Source: Roseicyclus mahoneyensis
Lineage (GTDB): Bacteria > Pseudomonadota > Alphaproteobacteria > Rhodobacterales > Rhodobacteraceae
Assembly: GCF_003148775.1 (NCBI RefSeq)
Contig: NZ_QGGW01000005.1
Span: 1 to 64,000 of the forward strand
Direction of reading: 5' to 3'
DNA: 64,000 nt
In this document: positions 45,204 through 54,702 of the stretch, piece after piece
Layout of the letters: every line of letters starts with the position of its first letter
Position numbering within the stretch: position 1 is the first letter of the stretch
The notes under the pieces: generated by a model
Seen by the model: the letters and a program-made list of their open reading frames with translations, nothing else
Databases searched by the model: none
What the model was told of the DNA's origin: nothing
Made by a program: the position numbers and the translations under genes

Positions 45204-47342
45204 ATGTTCAATATCACGAAAAAGTCGATGCAGTGGGGCGAAGAGACGCTCACGCTGGAAACGGGCCGTGTGGCTCGTCAGGCCGATGGCTCCGTCATCG
45301 CCACACTGGGCGAAACCAGCGTCATGGCGAACGTGACCTTCGCCAAGGAAGCCAAGCCCGGGCAGGATTTCTTTCCTCTCACGGTCCATTATCAGGAAAA
45401 GTATTACGCAGCCGGCAAGGTTCCCGGCGGCTTTTTCAAGCGCGAGGCGCGCCCGTCCGAAAAGGAAACGCTGACCGCGCGCCTGATCGACCGCCCGATC
45501 CGCCCGCTCTTCGTGCCCGGTTTCAAGAACGAAGTTCTGGTGATGTGCACGGTGCTGTCGCACGATCTGGTCAATGATCCCGATGTGGTCGCGATGATCG
45601 CGGCCAGCGCCGCGCTGACGATCTCGGGCGCGCCTTTCATGGGCCCGATCGCGGGTTGCCGCGTGGGCTATGAGGATGGCGAATACATCCTGAACCCGAC
45701 CGTCGACGACATGCAGGACCTGCGCAACAACCCCGACCAGCGTCTCGACCTGGTCGTCGCGGGCACCAAAGACGCGGTCATGATGGTCGAGTCCGAGGCC
45801 TATGAGCTGTCCGAAGAGGAAATGCTGGGCGCGGTCGTCTTCGCGCATGAGCAGATCCAGCCGGTGATCGACCTGATCATCGATCTGGCCGAGGATGCCG
45901 CCAAGGAACCCTTCGATTTCCAGCCGCCGGATTACTCCGCGCTTTACGATGCGGTAAAGACCGCGGGCGAGGCGCAGATGCGCGCCGCCTACGCGATCCT
46001 CGACAAGCAGGAACGCACCACGGCCGTGGCCGCCGCGAAAGCTGCGATCAAGGAAACCCTGACCGAGGACCAGCTGTCCGACGCCAATCTGGGGTCCGCG
46101 CTGAAAAAGCTGGAATCCATGGTCATGCGCTCGGACGTGGTCAAGAACGGCCGCCGGATCGATGGCCGTGCCCTCGATGCCGTCCGCGCCATCGACTGCC
46201 AGACCGGCGTTCTGCCGCGCACCCATGGTTCGGCGCTCTTCACCCGTGGTGAGACGCAGGGCCTTGTCGTGACCACGCTGGGCACCGGCGATGACGAGCA
46301 ATTCGTCGACGCCCTGCACGGCACGTCCAAGCAGAACTTCATGCTGCACTACAACTTCCCTCCCTATTCGGTGGGTGAAGTGGGTCGTGTGGGCAGCCCC
46401 GGCCGTCGTGAGATCGGTCACGGGAAACTGGCATGGCGTGCGCTGCAGGCCGTGCTGCCCGCCTCGACCGATTTCCCCTACACGATCCGCGTCGTGTCCG
46501 AGATCACGGAGTCCAACGGCTCCTCGTCCATGGCGTCCGTCTGCGGCGGTTCGCTGTCGATGATGGATGCGGGCGTGCCGCTGAAAGCACCCGTCGCCGG
46601 TGTGGCGATGGGCCTCGTGCTGGAAGATGACGGCTCTTACGGCATCCTGACCGACATTCTGGGCGACGAGGATCACCTCGGCGACATGGATTTCAAGGTC
46701 GCGGGCACCGAGGCCGGGATCACCTCGCTCCAGATGGACATCAAGGTCGCGGGCATCACGCCCGAGATCATGAAAAAGGCGCTGGAACAGGCCAAGGCTG
46801 GGCGTCTGCACATCCTGGGCGAAATGGCCAAGTCGATGACCGCCCCGGGCGCGTTCTCGATCCATGCCCCGCGCATCGAGACGATGCAGATCCCGACCGA
46901 CAAGATCCGCGAAGTGATCGGGTCGGGCGGCAAGGTGATCCGCGAGATCGTCGAGTTGTCGGGCGCCAAGGTCGACATCAACGACGATGGCGTGATCAAG
47001 ATCGCCAGCCCCAACGCCGAGTCGATCCAGAAGGCTTACGACATGATCTATTCGATCGTGGCCGAGCCGGAACAGGGCGGCATCTACAAGGGCAAGGTCG
47101 TGAAGATCGTCGATTTCGGTGCCTTCGTGAACTTCTTCGGCAAGCGTGACGGCCTCGTGCATGTCAGCCAGATCGAGAACAAGCGCCTGAACCACCCCTC
47201 CGACGTGCTCAAGGAAGGGCAGGAGGTCTGGGTCAAGCTCTTGGGCTTTGACGAGCGCGGCAAGGTCCGTCTGGCGATGAAGATGGTCGATCAGGCCACC
47301 GGCAAAGAGTTGGAAAAGCAGCCCGAAGAAGCGGCTGACTGA
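45204..47342 (+). CDS. pnp: Polyribonucleotide nucleotidyltransferase
   Basis: A 712-residue exoribonuclease with the standard order: two RNase PH domains (about 1-220 and 310-540) joined by a helical linker, a KH domain ([25 protein letters not shown] near 570-595) and a C-terminal S1 domain ([31 protein letters not shown] near 625-660). The [13 protein letters not shown] catalytic region is intact. It degrades RNA 3' to 5' by phosphorolysis, usually with RNase E. The start at 45204 has AGGAAA upstream. The intrinsic terminator at 47372 closes the unit. Confidence 0.98.
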   Translation: MFNITKKSMQWGEETLTLETGRVARQADGSVIATLGETSVMANVTFAKEAKPGQDFFPLTVHYQEKYYAAGKVPGGFFKREARPSEKETLTARLIDRPIRPLFVPGFKNEVLVMCTVLSHDLVNDPDVVAMIAASAALTISGAPFMGPIAGCRVGYEDGEYILNPTVDDMQDLRNNPDQRLDLVVAGTKDAVMMVESEAYELSEEEMLGAVVFAHEQIQPVIDLIIDLAEDAAKEPFDFQPPDYSALYDAVKTAGEAQMRAAYAILDKQERTTAVAAAKAAIKETLTEDQLSDANLGSALKKLESMVMRSDVVKNGRRIDGRALDAVRAIDCQTGVLPRTHGSALFTRGETQGLVVTTLGTGDDEQFVDALHGTSKQNFMLHYNFPPYSVGEVGRVGSPGRREIGHGKLAWRALQAVLPASTDFPYTIRVVSEITESNGSSSMASVCGGSLSMMDAGVPLKAPVAGVAMGLVLEDDGSYGILTDILGDEDHLGDMDFKVAGTEAGITSLQMDIKVAGITPEIMKKALEQAKAGRLHILGEMAKSMTAPGAFSIHAPRIETMQIPTDKIREVIGSGGKVIREIVELSGAKVDINDDGVIKIASPNAESIQKAYDMIYSIVAEPEQGGIYKGKVVKIVDFGAFVNFFGKRDGLVHVSQIENKRLNHPSDVLKEGQEVWVKLLGFDERGKVRLAMKMVDQATGKELEKQPEEAAD

Positions 47343-47371
47343 TCTTTCCCTTGGAATCAAAAAGCTGACAG

Positions 47372-47403
47372 AGGGCGCGCCTAGAAAAGGGCGCGCCCTT
47401 TTC
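47372..47403 (+). terminator. Rho-independent terminator after pnp
   Basis: A perfect 10-bp stem, 47372-47381 with 47390-47399, closes an 8-base A-rich loop and runs into TTTT. It begins 30 bases after the pnp stop. Confidence 0.9.
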
Positions 47404-47782
47404 GCGTTGTGTTCCGGCGTAGCGCAACGCGTCCGTCGGGTGGTACGGACCGCGCCGGCGGTCGTCTTCCCGGCACAGACCCGAACCGGGCCGCTCCCCG
47501 CACAGGCCGGGAAACCGGCACCTGCGCGCGCTGTCCGGCACACTGTCAGATGTCTGTCCCGATGCCGCGCCATCGCGGCTGATCCACGACATAGGGGGTC
47601 TTGTGTCAGCTTTGCCACAAGATGACCGCGTCAGGCCGTCCGCCTGCCAGAGTCGCAAGCCTCCGCCTTGCCCTGGTGACCAATTCGTGAGGTGCATGCC
47701 ACTTGTCCACAGGGTGGAAAATGGACAGATATAACTGTGATTTAATGACGATTCTCCGTCCCGACACGAAGGAGGTGACGCA
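47404..47782. other. Gene-free region upstream of the L,D-transpeptidase gene
   Basis: A 379-base interval. The first 300 bases are GC-rich, with several small inverted matches but no convincing RNA or gene. The last ~80 bases are AT-richer (TTGTCC at about 47703, then TATAAC further on) and probably carry the promoter of the downstream gene, though the spacing is longer than ideal. Short open frames here lack ribosome sites. Confidence 0.5.
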
Positions 47783-48409
47783 ATGCTGACACGCCGGCAT
47801 TTCATCATCACGACCGCCACGCTGTTTTCCGGCGCCATTGCGGGGCCTGTGCTGGCGCAGGACCGGGTGTCGTTCGACGCCTCCGTGACGCGCCCCGATC
47901 CTGATCCCAATGCCAACAATCCTTGGGGTCTGCACCCGCGCTTCATGCCGACGCGCGTGCAGCATCGCGCAGGTCTGCGGGCGGGCGATGTCCATGTCGA
48001 TGCGGTGGCGCGCTATCTCTATCACATCGGCACCGATGGCACCGCGATGCGCTACGGCGTGGCGATCGGGCGGCCGGGGCTTTACGAGCCGGGCACCTTC
48101 CGCATCGGTCGCAAGGCGGAATGGCCGTCGTGGACCCCGACCGCGAACATGATCGCCCGCGAGCCGCAGGTCTATGCGCAATTCGCCGGTGGCGTTCCCG
48201 GCGGCCCAGAGAACCCGTTGGGCGCGCGCGCCTTCTACCTCTATGCAGGCAACCGCGACACCTACCTGCGCATCCACGGAACGCCGCAACCGTGGTCGAT
48301 CGGCACCTCGGCCTCGTCGGGTTGCGTGCGAATGGTCAACGCGCATGTCATCGACCTGTATGAGAACGTCGATGTCGGGGTGACGGCCTACTTGTATCCT
48401 CAAGCCTGA
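47783..48409 (+). CDS. L,D-transpeptidase (YkuD domain), exported
   Basis: A 208-residue protein. The N-terminus LTRRHFI resembles a twin-arginine signal, with a hydrophobic stretch and cleavage near VLA-Q (residue 25). The YkuD domain shows the catalytic block HGTPQPWSIGTSASSGCVRM at about 165-184, with His and the nucleophilic Cys in the HGT...SxGCxR pattern. It forms 3-3 peptidoglycan cross-links or anchors proteins to peptidoglycan. GAAGGAGGTG before the start at 47783 is near-perfect Shine-Dalgarno sequence. A bidirectional terminator follows. Confidence 0.93.
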   Translation: MLTRRHFIITTATLFSGAIAGPVLAQDRVSFDASVTRPDPDPNANNPWGLHPRFMPTRVQHRAGLRAGDVHVDAVARYLYHIGTDGTAMRYGVAIGRPGLYEPGTFRIGRKAEWPSWTPTANMIAREPQVYAQFAGGVPGGPENPLGARAFYLYAGNRDTYLRIHGTPQPWSIGTSASSGCVRMVNAHVIDLYENVDVGVTAYLYPQA

Positions 48410-48434
48410 CGGCTTCGGCAGCGGTGGATAGAAA

Positions 48435-48461
48435 AAGGCCCCGGCGTGACCGGGGCCTTTC
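48435..48461. terminator. Bidirectional terminator between ykuD-type and peroxiredoxin genes
   Basis: AAGGCCCCGG at 48435-48444 pairs perfectly with CCGGGGCCTT at 48450-48459 around five bases. It has an A-run on the left and a T-run on the right, so it works for both convergent genes. Confidence 0.88.
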
Positions 48462-48480
48462 CACGTTTGCGCCTGAGTGG

Positions 48481-49134
48481 TCAGGCAGGCATCTTGACCG
48501 TGCGCAGATAGGGCAGCTTGACGTCGACCTCGCCGAACCGCGCCCGCGCCGCCTCCGTGTCGAGCGACAGGGCGACGATCACGTCTTGCCCATGCACCCA
48601 ATTGGCGGGCGTGGCGATCGGTACGCCATAGGTCGCCTGCAACGCATCGAGCGCGCGCAACACCTCGGCAAAGTTGCGTCCGACCGACATCGGGTAGGTC
48701 ATCATCAGCTGCACCTTGTGATCGGGTGACACGATGTAGACCACGCGCACGCTTGCGCTGTGGGCGGCGGTGCGTCCATCGGGCAGGTAAGCGTCGGCGG
48801 GCAGCATGTCGAGCGCCTTGGACACCGTCAGGTCGTCATCGGCGATGATCGGGAACCCGGCCTTGGCGCCCGATGTCGCCTCGATATCGGCTTTCCACTT
48901 CACATGCTCGGCGGCCTTGTCGACCGACAGGCCGATGACCTTGGTGTTGCGCTTGGCCCATTCGTCGGCCAGCTGCGCCACGGCCCCGAATTCGGTGGTG
49001 CAGACCGGCGTGAAATCCTTGGGGTGCGAGAACAAGATGAGCCAGCTGTCACCTTGGTAGTCGTGCATCGCAAAGCTGCCCTGATCGGTCTCGACGGTCA
49101 GGTTGGGGAAGATGTCGTTGATGCGCAGGCCCAT
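48481..49134 (-). CDS. 1-Cys peroxiredoxin (Prx6 type)
   Basis: A 217-residue thioredoxin-fold peroxidase. The peroxidatic Cys is C45 in HPKDFTPVCTTEFG. The downstream SVDKAAEHVKWKADI and the C-terminal extension (TPANWVHGQDVIVALSL) are typical of the Prx6/1-Cys group. No second conserved Cys suits a resolving role. It reduces hydrogen and organic hydroperoxides in the cytoplasm. It is divergent from the aldehyde dehydrogenase gene, with 251 bases between them, and ends at a shared terminator with the L,D-transpeptidase gene. Confidence 0.93.
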   Translation of the reverse strand: MGLRINDIFPNLTVETDQGSFAMHDYQGDSWLILFSHPKDFTPVCTTEFGAVAQLADEWAKRNTKVIGLSVDKAAEHVKWKADIEATSGAKAGFPIIADDDLTVSKALDMLPADAYLPDGRTAAHSASVRVVYIVSPDHKVQLMMTYPMSVGRNFAEVLRALDALQATYGVPIATPANWVHGQDVIVALSLDTEAARARFGEVDVKLPYLRTVKMPA

Positions 49135-49385
49135 GGGTCGGCTCCATTTTTATTTGCGTCGTCAATCACTCTTCACATAGGGACTTTGCGTGACAGGTTC
49201 ACCGCCCAAACCCGAACTCGTTCTTAATAAGTCGGGACATTCCGCCGCAGCGCGGCACAGCGGTCGTATGTTTTGCGATCTCACCCCCGGCAAGATGGTC
49301 GTTCGCGGCCTCTGCCCTGTCGCCCTGTCGCCTTGAAGCCCACGGCCGGGGATGACAGGCTGTGCCCCGAACATGGGAGACGATC

Positions 49386-50819
49386 ATGCACCATAGCACC
49401 GAATTCTACATCAACGGGCGCTGGGTCGCTCCGGCCACGCTGCGCCCGCTGCCCGTCATCGACCCCTCGACCGAAGAGGTCTGCGCGACGATTTCCTTGG
49501 GCGATCAGGCCGACACCGATGCCGCCGTTGCCGCCGCCCGCGCGGCCTTCGACGGCTGGGCCGCCACCCCGATCCCCGAGCGCATCGCCGCGCTGGAGCG
49601 TCTGCTTGCCGCCTATACCGCACGGGCCGAGGACATGGCGCAGGCGATCACCGCCGAAATGGGCGCGCCCATCGACTGGTCCCGCCAGCAGCAGGTCACC
49701 TCGGGCGATTGGCATTTCGAGGGCTTTCTGGCCGCCGCGAAAGAGATGGAATGGGACCGCCCGCTTGGGCCTCACGCACCGGGCGAGCGCATTTTCCACG
49801 AACCCATCGGGGTGGTCGCGCTGATCACGCCGTGGAACTGGCCGATGAACCAGATCGCGCTCAAGGTCGCGCCGGCGCTTCTGGCGGGCTGCACGATGGT
49901 GCTGAAACCCTCCGAGGTCGCGCCGTTGTCGGGTCTGGTCTTTGCCGAGATCGTGGATGCCGCGGGCATCCCGCCGGGCGTGTTCAATCTTGTGAATGGT
50001 GACGGGCCGGGCGTGGGCAGCCAGCTGTCAGCCCATCCCGATGTCGACATGGTCAGCTTCACCGGATCGACGCGGGCAGGCCGCCTTATTTCCATCGCGG
50101 CGGCCGACACGATCAAGCGCGTGAGCCTTGAGCTTGGTGGCAAGGGCGCCAACATCATCTTCGCTGACGCCGACGACAAGGCGGTCAAGCGGGGTGCCAC
50201 CCGCTGCTTCAACAACTCGGGCCAATCGTGCAACGCGCCGACCCGGATGCTGGTGCAACGCGACCGCTATGAGGCAGCGGTGGAGATCGCCGCCCGCGTC
50301 GCCGAAGAAACCCCCGTCATCCCCGCTGCCCAAGAAGGGCGCGGGATCGGCCCTGTCGTCAGCGAAGTGCAGTTCGACAAGATCCAGACGCTGATCCAGA
50401 CCGGCATCGACCAAGGCGCGCGGCTGGTCGCGGGCGGCACGGGGCGGCCCGGTCACCTGAACCGCGGCTTCTTTGTCCGGCCCACGGTCTTTGCCGATGT
50501 GACGCCCGACATGACGATCTACCGCGAGGAAATCTTTGGCCCGGTTCTGTCGATCATCCCCTTCGACACCGAGGAGGATGCGGTGCGCATGGCCAATGAC
50601 ACGGTCTATGGCCTGACCAACTACATCCAGACCACCGACAAGGACCGGCTGCGCCGCATGGCACGACGGCTGAAGTCGGGGATGGTGGAATGCAACGGCA
50701 AGGGGTTCGGCAAGGGCTCGCCTTTTGGCGGCATGAAACAATCGGGCAATGGCCGCGAGGGTGGCCCTTGGGGCATCCACGAATTCCTCGAGGTCAAGAC
50801 CGTCAGCGACTGGGATTGA
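49386..50819 (+). CDS. NAD(P)-dependent aldehyde dehydrogenase
   Basis: A 477-residue ALDH-superfamily enzyme. The cofactor and active-site features are in order: ITPWNWPMNQ near residue 148, the GSTRAG loop near 225, the general-base Glu in LELGGKGAN near 250, and the catalytic Cys in NNSGQSCNAPTR near 283. EEIFGPVLSIIPF is near 385. It oxidises an aldehyde to the acid; the substrate cannot be told. GGGAGACG precedes the start at 49386; a longer frame from 49362 has no such support. No pathway partners are adjacent. Confidence 0.93.
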   Translation: MHHSTEFYINGRWVAPATLRPLPVIDPSTEEVCATISLGDQADTDAAVAAARAAFDGWAATPIPERIAALERLLAAYTARAEDMAQAITAEMGAPIDWSRQQQVTSGDWHFEGFLAAAKEMEWDRPLGPHAPGERIFHEPIGVVALITPWNWPMNQIALKVAPALLAGCTMVLKPSEVAPLSGLVFAEIVDAAGIPPGVFNLVNGDGPGVGSQLSAHPDVDMVSFTGSTRAGRLISIAAADTIKRVSLELGGKGANIIFADADDKAVKRGATRCFNNSGQSCNAPTRMLVQRDRYEAAVEIAARVAEETPVIPAAQEGRGIGPVVSEVQFDKIQTLIQTGIDQGARLVAGGTGRPGHLNRGFFVRPTVFADVTPDMTIYREEIFGPVLSIIPFDTEEDAVRMANDTVYGLTNYIQTTDKDRLRRMARRLKSGMVECNGKGFGKGSPFGGMKQSGNGREGGPWGIHEFLEVKTVSDWD

Positions 50820-50918
50820 TGTCATCCGCACTGCGGTTTCGCCGCAGTGCGGAAATTTGTCGTGGTCCCGTCGCGCAATCCGCCTATCTCCGACTCAGAC
50901 GGCAGAAGGAAGCGTGGC

Positions 50919-51710
50919 ATGGGCCCGATTGTCTTGATCCTCGGCAGCGGTCCGGCTGCCGTGGCGGTAAAGAGTTGGGACCGGTCGGTGTTCGATCAGG
51001 TGGTGGCGATCAACAACGCTTGGCGCCTGCGCCCGGATTGGGACGTGTCGATCCACCCCGAGGATTTCCCGCCCGAACACCGCCCCCCGGGCCTGCTGGC
51101 ATGCCAGCGCCGCATCGAGGCGCGCGATTATGTGCCGGTGCAGAACACCTATGGCGGCTTCGTCTACGCGGGCGGCACCATGGCCTTCACCGCCGGGTAT
51201 TGGGCGTTGGGCGCGTTGAAACCCCGCGTGATGGCGTTTTTCGGCTGCGACATGGTTTATGCCGCGACCGGGCGCACGCATTTCTACGGTACCGGCACCG
51301 CCGACCCGCTGCGCGCCGACATCACGCTGCAAAGCCTCGAGGGCAAGGCCGCGCGGCTGCAGATGCTGGCCGCGGCACAGGGCTGCGCTTGCGTGAACCT
51401 GTCGTGGCAAGACAGCAGACTGGTGTTCCCACGTGCCACGCTCGACGATCTGGCGGATACGCTGCCGGTCGCGCCCGATGGGCCGGCGCTGGCCGCCGCA
51501 CAGGCGCGCGAGGCCGAACTGGGCTATATGGTGCCCTCGGGGCGCTACTGGGAAGAGGCGGACCGCTTTGACGCAGCCGCGCTCAGGGATCTCGACGCGC
51601 TATGGCTTGCGGCTCAGCGCGCCTCGGTCAGAACGGCGTCTTCGCCTGAAACAGCAGCCCTTTCCCGCCGTCTGGATGCCGCAGCTTCAGGCTTTCGGCG
51701 TGGAGCATGA
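50919..51710 (+). CDS. Unrecognised Rossmann-like protein, 3' end overlapping rluA
   Basis: A 263-residue soluble protein I cannot name. It starts VLILGSGPAAV, a dinucleotide-binding-like strand-loop, and has VAINNAWRLRPDWDVSIHPEDFPPE and VMAFFGCDMVYAATGRTHFYG. That arrangement reminds me of proteins handling sugar or pterin nucleotides (DUF115/MptE-like), but the likeness is weak. AGAAGGAAG precedes the start at 50919. Its last 27 codons run antisense through the end of the convergent rluA gene, an 83-base overlap. No membrane segment or signal peptide is seen. Confidence 0.72.
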   Translation: MGPIVLILGSGPAAVAVKSWDRSVFDQVVAINNAWRLRPDWDVSIHPEDFPPEHRPPGLLACQRRIEARDYVPVQNTYGGFVYAGGTMAFTAGYWALGALKPRVMAFFGCDMVYAATGRTHFYGTGTADPLRADITLQSLEGKAARLQMLAAAQGCACVNLSWQDSRLVFPRATLDDLADTLPVAPDGPALAAAQAREAELGYMVPSGRYWEEADRFDAAALRDLDALWLAAQRASVRTASSPETAALSRRLDAAASGFRRGA

Positions 51711-52320
51711 GGCGCGGGTAATCGCGCGCCGCGCCCGTCGCATAGAACGGATCGCCAAGGATCGGATGGCCGATCTCCAGCATGTGCACGCGCAACTGGT
51801 GTGACCGCCCGGTCTTGGGGTAAAGCCGCATCCGCGTCGTCCCCTCCTCCACCCGGACACGCCGCCAGTCGGTCTGCGCCGGGCGGCCGTTTTCAGGATC
51901 GACATGCTGGCGCGGCCGGTTGGGCCAGTCGACGCCGATCGGCAGGTCGATTTCCCCCGCAGCCTCGGCCACCTCGCCCCAGACGCGGGCGACATAGGTC
52001 TTTTTCATCTGCCGCTTCTCGAATTGCAGCCCCAGATGGCGCTGGGCGTGCGGCGTCAGCGCAAAGACCATCACGCCCGAGGTGTCCATGTCCAGCCGAT
52101 GCACCAAAAGCGTGGTCGGAAAGGCACCCTTCAGCCGCGCCAGCAGGCAATCGGACAGGTGATCGCCCTTGCCCGGCACCGACAACAGGCCGGCGGGCTT
52201 GTTGACGATGACGATCTGGTCGTCAGCATGCACGATATCGAGCGGCGCGTCGGGCGGCCGGTAGTCAAAGGCCGGGTTCGGGCCGGGATCTATGCCTGGA
52301 TCTGGGGCTGTCGCGGTCAA
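51628..52320 (-). CDS. RluA-family RNA pseudouridine synthase
   Basis: A 230-residue enzyme. Motif I IVIVNKPAGLLSVPGKG, then motif II HRLDMDTSGVMVFAL with the catalytic Asp near residue 78, and motif III GRSHQLRVHMLEIGHPILGD define the RluA family. There is no N-terminal S4 domain. This matches the short RluA type that modifies 23S U746 and tRNA position 32 in E. coli, but other targets are possible. The start overlaps the DUF1244 stop by four bases. Its 3' end overlaps the convergent unknown gene by 83 bases. Confidence 0.9.
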   Translation of the reverse strand: MTATAPDPGIDPGPNPAFDYRPPDAPLDIVHADDQIVIVNKPAGLLSVPGKGDHLSDCLLARLKGAFPTTLLVHRLDMDTSGVMVFALTPHAQRHLGLQFEKRQMKKTYVARVWGEVAEAAGEIDLPIGVDWPNRPRQHVDPENGRPAQTDWRRVRVEEGTTRMRLYPKTGRSHQLRVHMLEIGHPILGDPFYATGAARDYPRLMLHAESLKLRHPDGGKGLLFQAKTPF

Positions 52321-52622
52321 TGGCCGGGGTTCGACTTGGCGAAGGCGGCTTTCTGCGCCTCGTCCGCCTCGGTCTGGTGCTGCGCCTTCCAGTCGTTATA
52401 AGGCATCCCGTAGACGATGGTGCGCGCAGCCTCCTTGTCGATGTCCAGCCCGCGTTCGGTTGCGGCTTCCTGATACCAGCGGCTCAGGCAGTTCCGGCAA
52501 AAGCCAGCAAGGTTCATCATGTCGATGTTTTGCACATCTGCGCGCTGGTTGAGATGGTCCAGCAGGCGACGAAAGGCGGCGGCTTCCAGTTCGGTGCGGG
52601 TCGCGGGGTCTAGGTCGGGCAT
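52317..52622 (-). CDS. DUF1244 protein
   Basis: A 101-residue protein of the DUF1244 family. The block VQNIDMMNLAGFCRNCLSRWY, with a Cys pair, and YGMPYNDWKAQHQ are highly conserved among proteobacteria and resemble an SMc04008-like helical fold. No function has been assigned that I know. Four-base overlap with the rluA-type gene suggests cotranslation and perhaps an RNA-related role. The start at 52622 has AGGAGACG just upstream. Confidence 0.88.
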   Translation of the reverse strand: MPDLDPATRTELEAAAFRRLLDHLNQRADVQNIDMMNLAGFCRNCLSRWYQEAATERGLDIDKEAARTIVYGMPYNDWKAQHQTEADEAQKAAFAKSNPGH

Positions 52623-52703
52623 CGGCGTCTCCTGAGCGTTCCCCCCAAGATGGGACGGGCCGGTGCATTTGTCACCCCCAGCCCGCGCACGCCTGTCCTT
52701 CCG

Positions 52704-53663
52704 TCACAAGAAGGGTTCTGCCGTGCTCAGCGTCACCCGCGGGATCAGGATGGTGGGATCGTAGATGCCCTCGATCACCGCGACCGCCTCTGTGCCGACA
52801 AGGATCAGGGTGCCTTCGTCGAGGTTGGTGAAGGACAAGGTGCCGATCGCGTTGCCGGGATCGATCTCGATCCGGTCGGCGGCTTCGAAATCGCGGATCG
52901 TCACGGGCGCCATCTCGCCGCGGTTCACGACCACGAAAAGGTCAGCGGTGTTCGTGCCGCCGCCGATCATCACGTCGCCATGATCGCCGATCAAGGTGTC
53001 ATTGCCCTCGCCGCCCGACAAGATGTCGGGCCGCGGAACCGACCCGATCTCGCCCGGGGCGAGCTGCTCGACATTCGCGGAGGAGATCGCCGCCGCGATG
53101 CGCGTGTCGAACCGGTCGGCGGTGGCGCTGCCGTGCCGGATTTCGATCTGGCTGCGCAGTTCGGCCCCGAACTCGGCAAAGATGCCGTCCGCAATGGCTT
53201 CGGGCGTGATCTCGATCCCGATAAGGATATCGTCGCCATCCCCGCCGAAAAGCGTGTCCTGATCGCTGCCGCCGATGAGCAGGTCATCGCCCGCACCGCC
53301 GAAAAGCAGGTCGCGGCCCGCCCCTCCCAGCAGAAGGTCACGGCCTGCGCCGCCCTGCAGATTGTCATTGCCCGCACCACCCAGCAGAACATCGTCGCCC
53401 GCGTTGCCGACAAGCGTGTCGTTGCCCGCTTCGCCGAACAGGAAATCCGCGCCCGCGCCGCCGGAAACGAAATCGGGTCCGCCTGCCGCAAAGATCATGT
53501 CGTCGCCCGCGGTGCCGGTCAGGGTTTCATCGTCCGAGCTGCCGCCGCGGACGATGCCGTTGCCCTGCGGCGTGGCTGCCTGGGCCGGATCATCATCGTC
53601 GTCGCCGCCAAGGCCAAGGGCACCCAATAGCGCAAGCGGCAAAAACAGCAGCAAAAGTTCCAA
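52704..53663 (-). CDS. RTX calcium-binding repeat protein, short
   Basis: A 319-residue protein beginning with a hydrophobic [20 protein letters not shown] and then an all-Asp patch. Residues about 45-150 hold about eleven tandem nonapeptides of GGAGDDxLxG type, a calcium-binding beta-roll. A middle helical segment and one more [13 protein letters not shown] unit follow, and then a C-terminal region like that of the other RTX protein at 41749. No type I exporter is near. GC and codon use match the chromosome. Function unknown; surface or periplasmic calcium-dependent scaffold is plausible. Confidence 0.85.
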   Translation of the reverse strand: MELLLLFLPLALLGALGLGGDDDDDPAQAATPQGNGIVRGGSSDDETLTGTAGDDMIFAAGGPDFVSGGAGADFLFGEAGNDTLVGNAGDDVLLGGAGNDNLQGGAGRDLLLGGAGRDLLFGGAGDDLLIGGSDQDTLFGGDGDDILIGIEITPEAIADGIFAEFGAELRSQIEIRHGSATADRFDTRIAAAISSANVEQLAPGEIGSVPRPDILSGGEGNDTLIGDHGDVMIGGGTNTADLFVVVNRGEMAPVTIRDFEAADRIEIDPGNAIGTLSFTNLDEGTLILVGTEAVAVIEGIYDPTILIPRVTLSTAEPFL

Positions 53664-53769
53664 GATTACATCCCCCGATGATCGTTACGCGATCGAAGGG
53701 ATTACTTTTTATCGAATTAAGTCAATAGGCTGCGCGCATCACTCCGCAAGCCGAAACAATGCAGGGGCA

Positions 53770-54561
53770 TCAATCGGAACTGTTGCCCAATTCCGCCTGA
53801 GCCAGCGCGGCGACCAGCTGCGGGGCGAGCCTTTTGCCCCAATCCGCCTGTGCCTGAGGTGTTTCGATCAGATCGTTGCGAATCTCGACCAAGACATGCA
53901 GCCGCCCCGGCTGCACCGCGTGGCGATCCAGCGCGTCGCCGGGCAGATGGCCGGAATAGGGCTGGTTGTCGCCCACGCACAGGTCGGGCTCGGCGTTCAG
54001 CCGCGCCAGCAGCGGCAAGGCCAGTCGCGTGTCGCCTGCATAAAGCACGCCCACATGCCACGGACGCGGCGGGCGGCCGACCAACTGCGGGGTAAAGGAA
54101 TGGATGGCCACGATCACCGGCCGGTCGCGGTCCGCGATCAGCCCCGCCAGCGCGGCGTGATAGGGCCGGTGGAACAGGTCGAGACGCAGTTCGACCTCTG
54201 CCGCATCGGCGTGGCGGTTGGCTGGGATGATCGAGCCGTCATAGATCTTCATCAGAAGCGTCGGGTCATCTTCGCCCCGGTTGGGGTCGATCACCAGCCG
54301 CGAGAACCCGGACAGGATCACCGGCCCGTCGAGCGCCTGCGCAAGATGGCGCGCCACCCCCGCCGCGCCGACATCATACGCGATATGGCGCGCCATGTCG
54401 GCCTGCGGCAGGCCGAGATCGCCCTCCGCCACCTCCGGCGGCACAAGGTTGCAGGCATGGTCGCAGGTCACCACCCAGCGCCCGCCCCGATCCGCGCCCT
54501 CGATCTCAAAGGCTGGCGTCATGATGTCGTCATGGTCCTCATGTGTCTCGACTGCGGACAT
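53770..54561 (-). CDS. N-formylglutamate amidohydrolase family protein
   Basis: A 263-residue enzyme of the HutG2-type N-formylglutamate amidohydrolase fold. Conserved elements are VVTCDHACNLVPPE near residue 30, DVGAAGVARHLAQ, SRLVIDPNR near 85 and VAIHSFTP near 140, plus HVLVEIRNDLI near 230 with its acidic ligand. It would release glutamate from N-formylglutamate; other N-acyl acids are possible. No hut genes are adjacent. Two Met codons are candidates, 54561 and one 13 codons later; neither has a strong ribosome site. It is divergent from pyk. Confidence 0.88.
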   Translation of the reverse strand: MSAVETHEDHDDIMTPAFEIEGADRGGRWVVTCDHACNLVPPEVAEGDLGLPQADMARHIAYDVGAAGVARHLAQALDGPVILSGFSRLVIDPNRGEDDPTLLMKIYDGSIIPANRHADAAEVELRLDLFHRPYHAALAGLIADRDRPVIVAIHSFTPQLVGRPPRPWHVGVLYAGDTRLALPLLARLNAEPDLCVGDNQPYSGHLPGDALDRHAVQPGRLHVLVEIRNDLIETPQAQADWGKRLAPQLVAALAQAELGNSSD

Positions 54562-54702
54562 AGGCAGTTTGCAAAAGCTTGGCCAGTGCCTGGGGCAAGC
54601 CGGTTGTCCGACGACCGGATTTGCGCCATAGAGCAGTAAGAACAGGGATGTTTGCGCTAACACCGGCGCGGGCCACGACGGCAGAATACGAGGAAACGAC
54701 CG

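Noticed and set aside
45151-47618. 953-residue minus-strand frame opposite pnp
   Set aside because: His/Asp/Arg-rich shadow of pnp with no motifs; produced by codon bias.
41749-53663. Tandem DNA repeats or CRISPR-like arrays in the RTX genes
   Set aside because: The repetition is at protein level (GGxGxDxLx); the DNA units vary and there are no spacers.
52704-53663. A toxin or haemolysin operon around the RTX genes
   Set aside because: No acyltransferase, ABC exporter, membrane fusion protein or toxin domain is near either gene.
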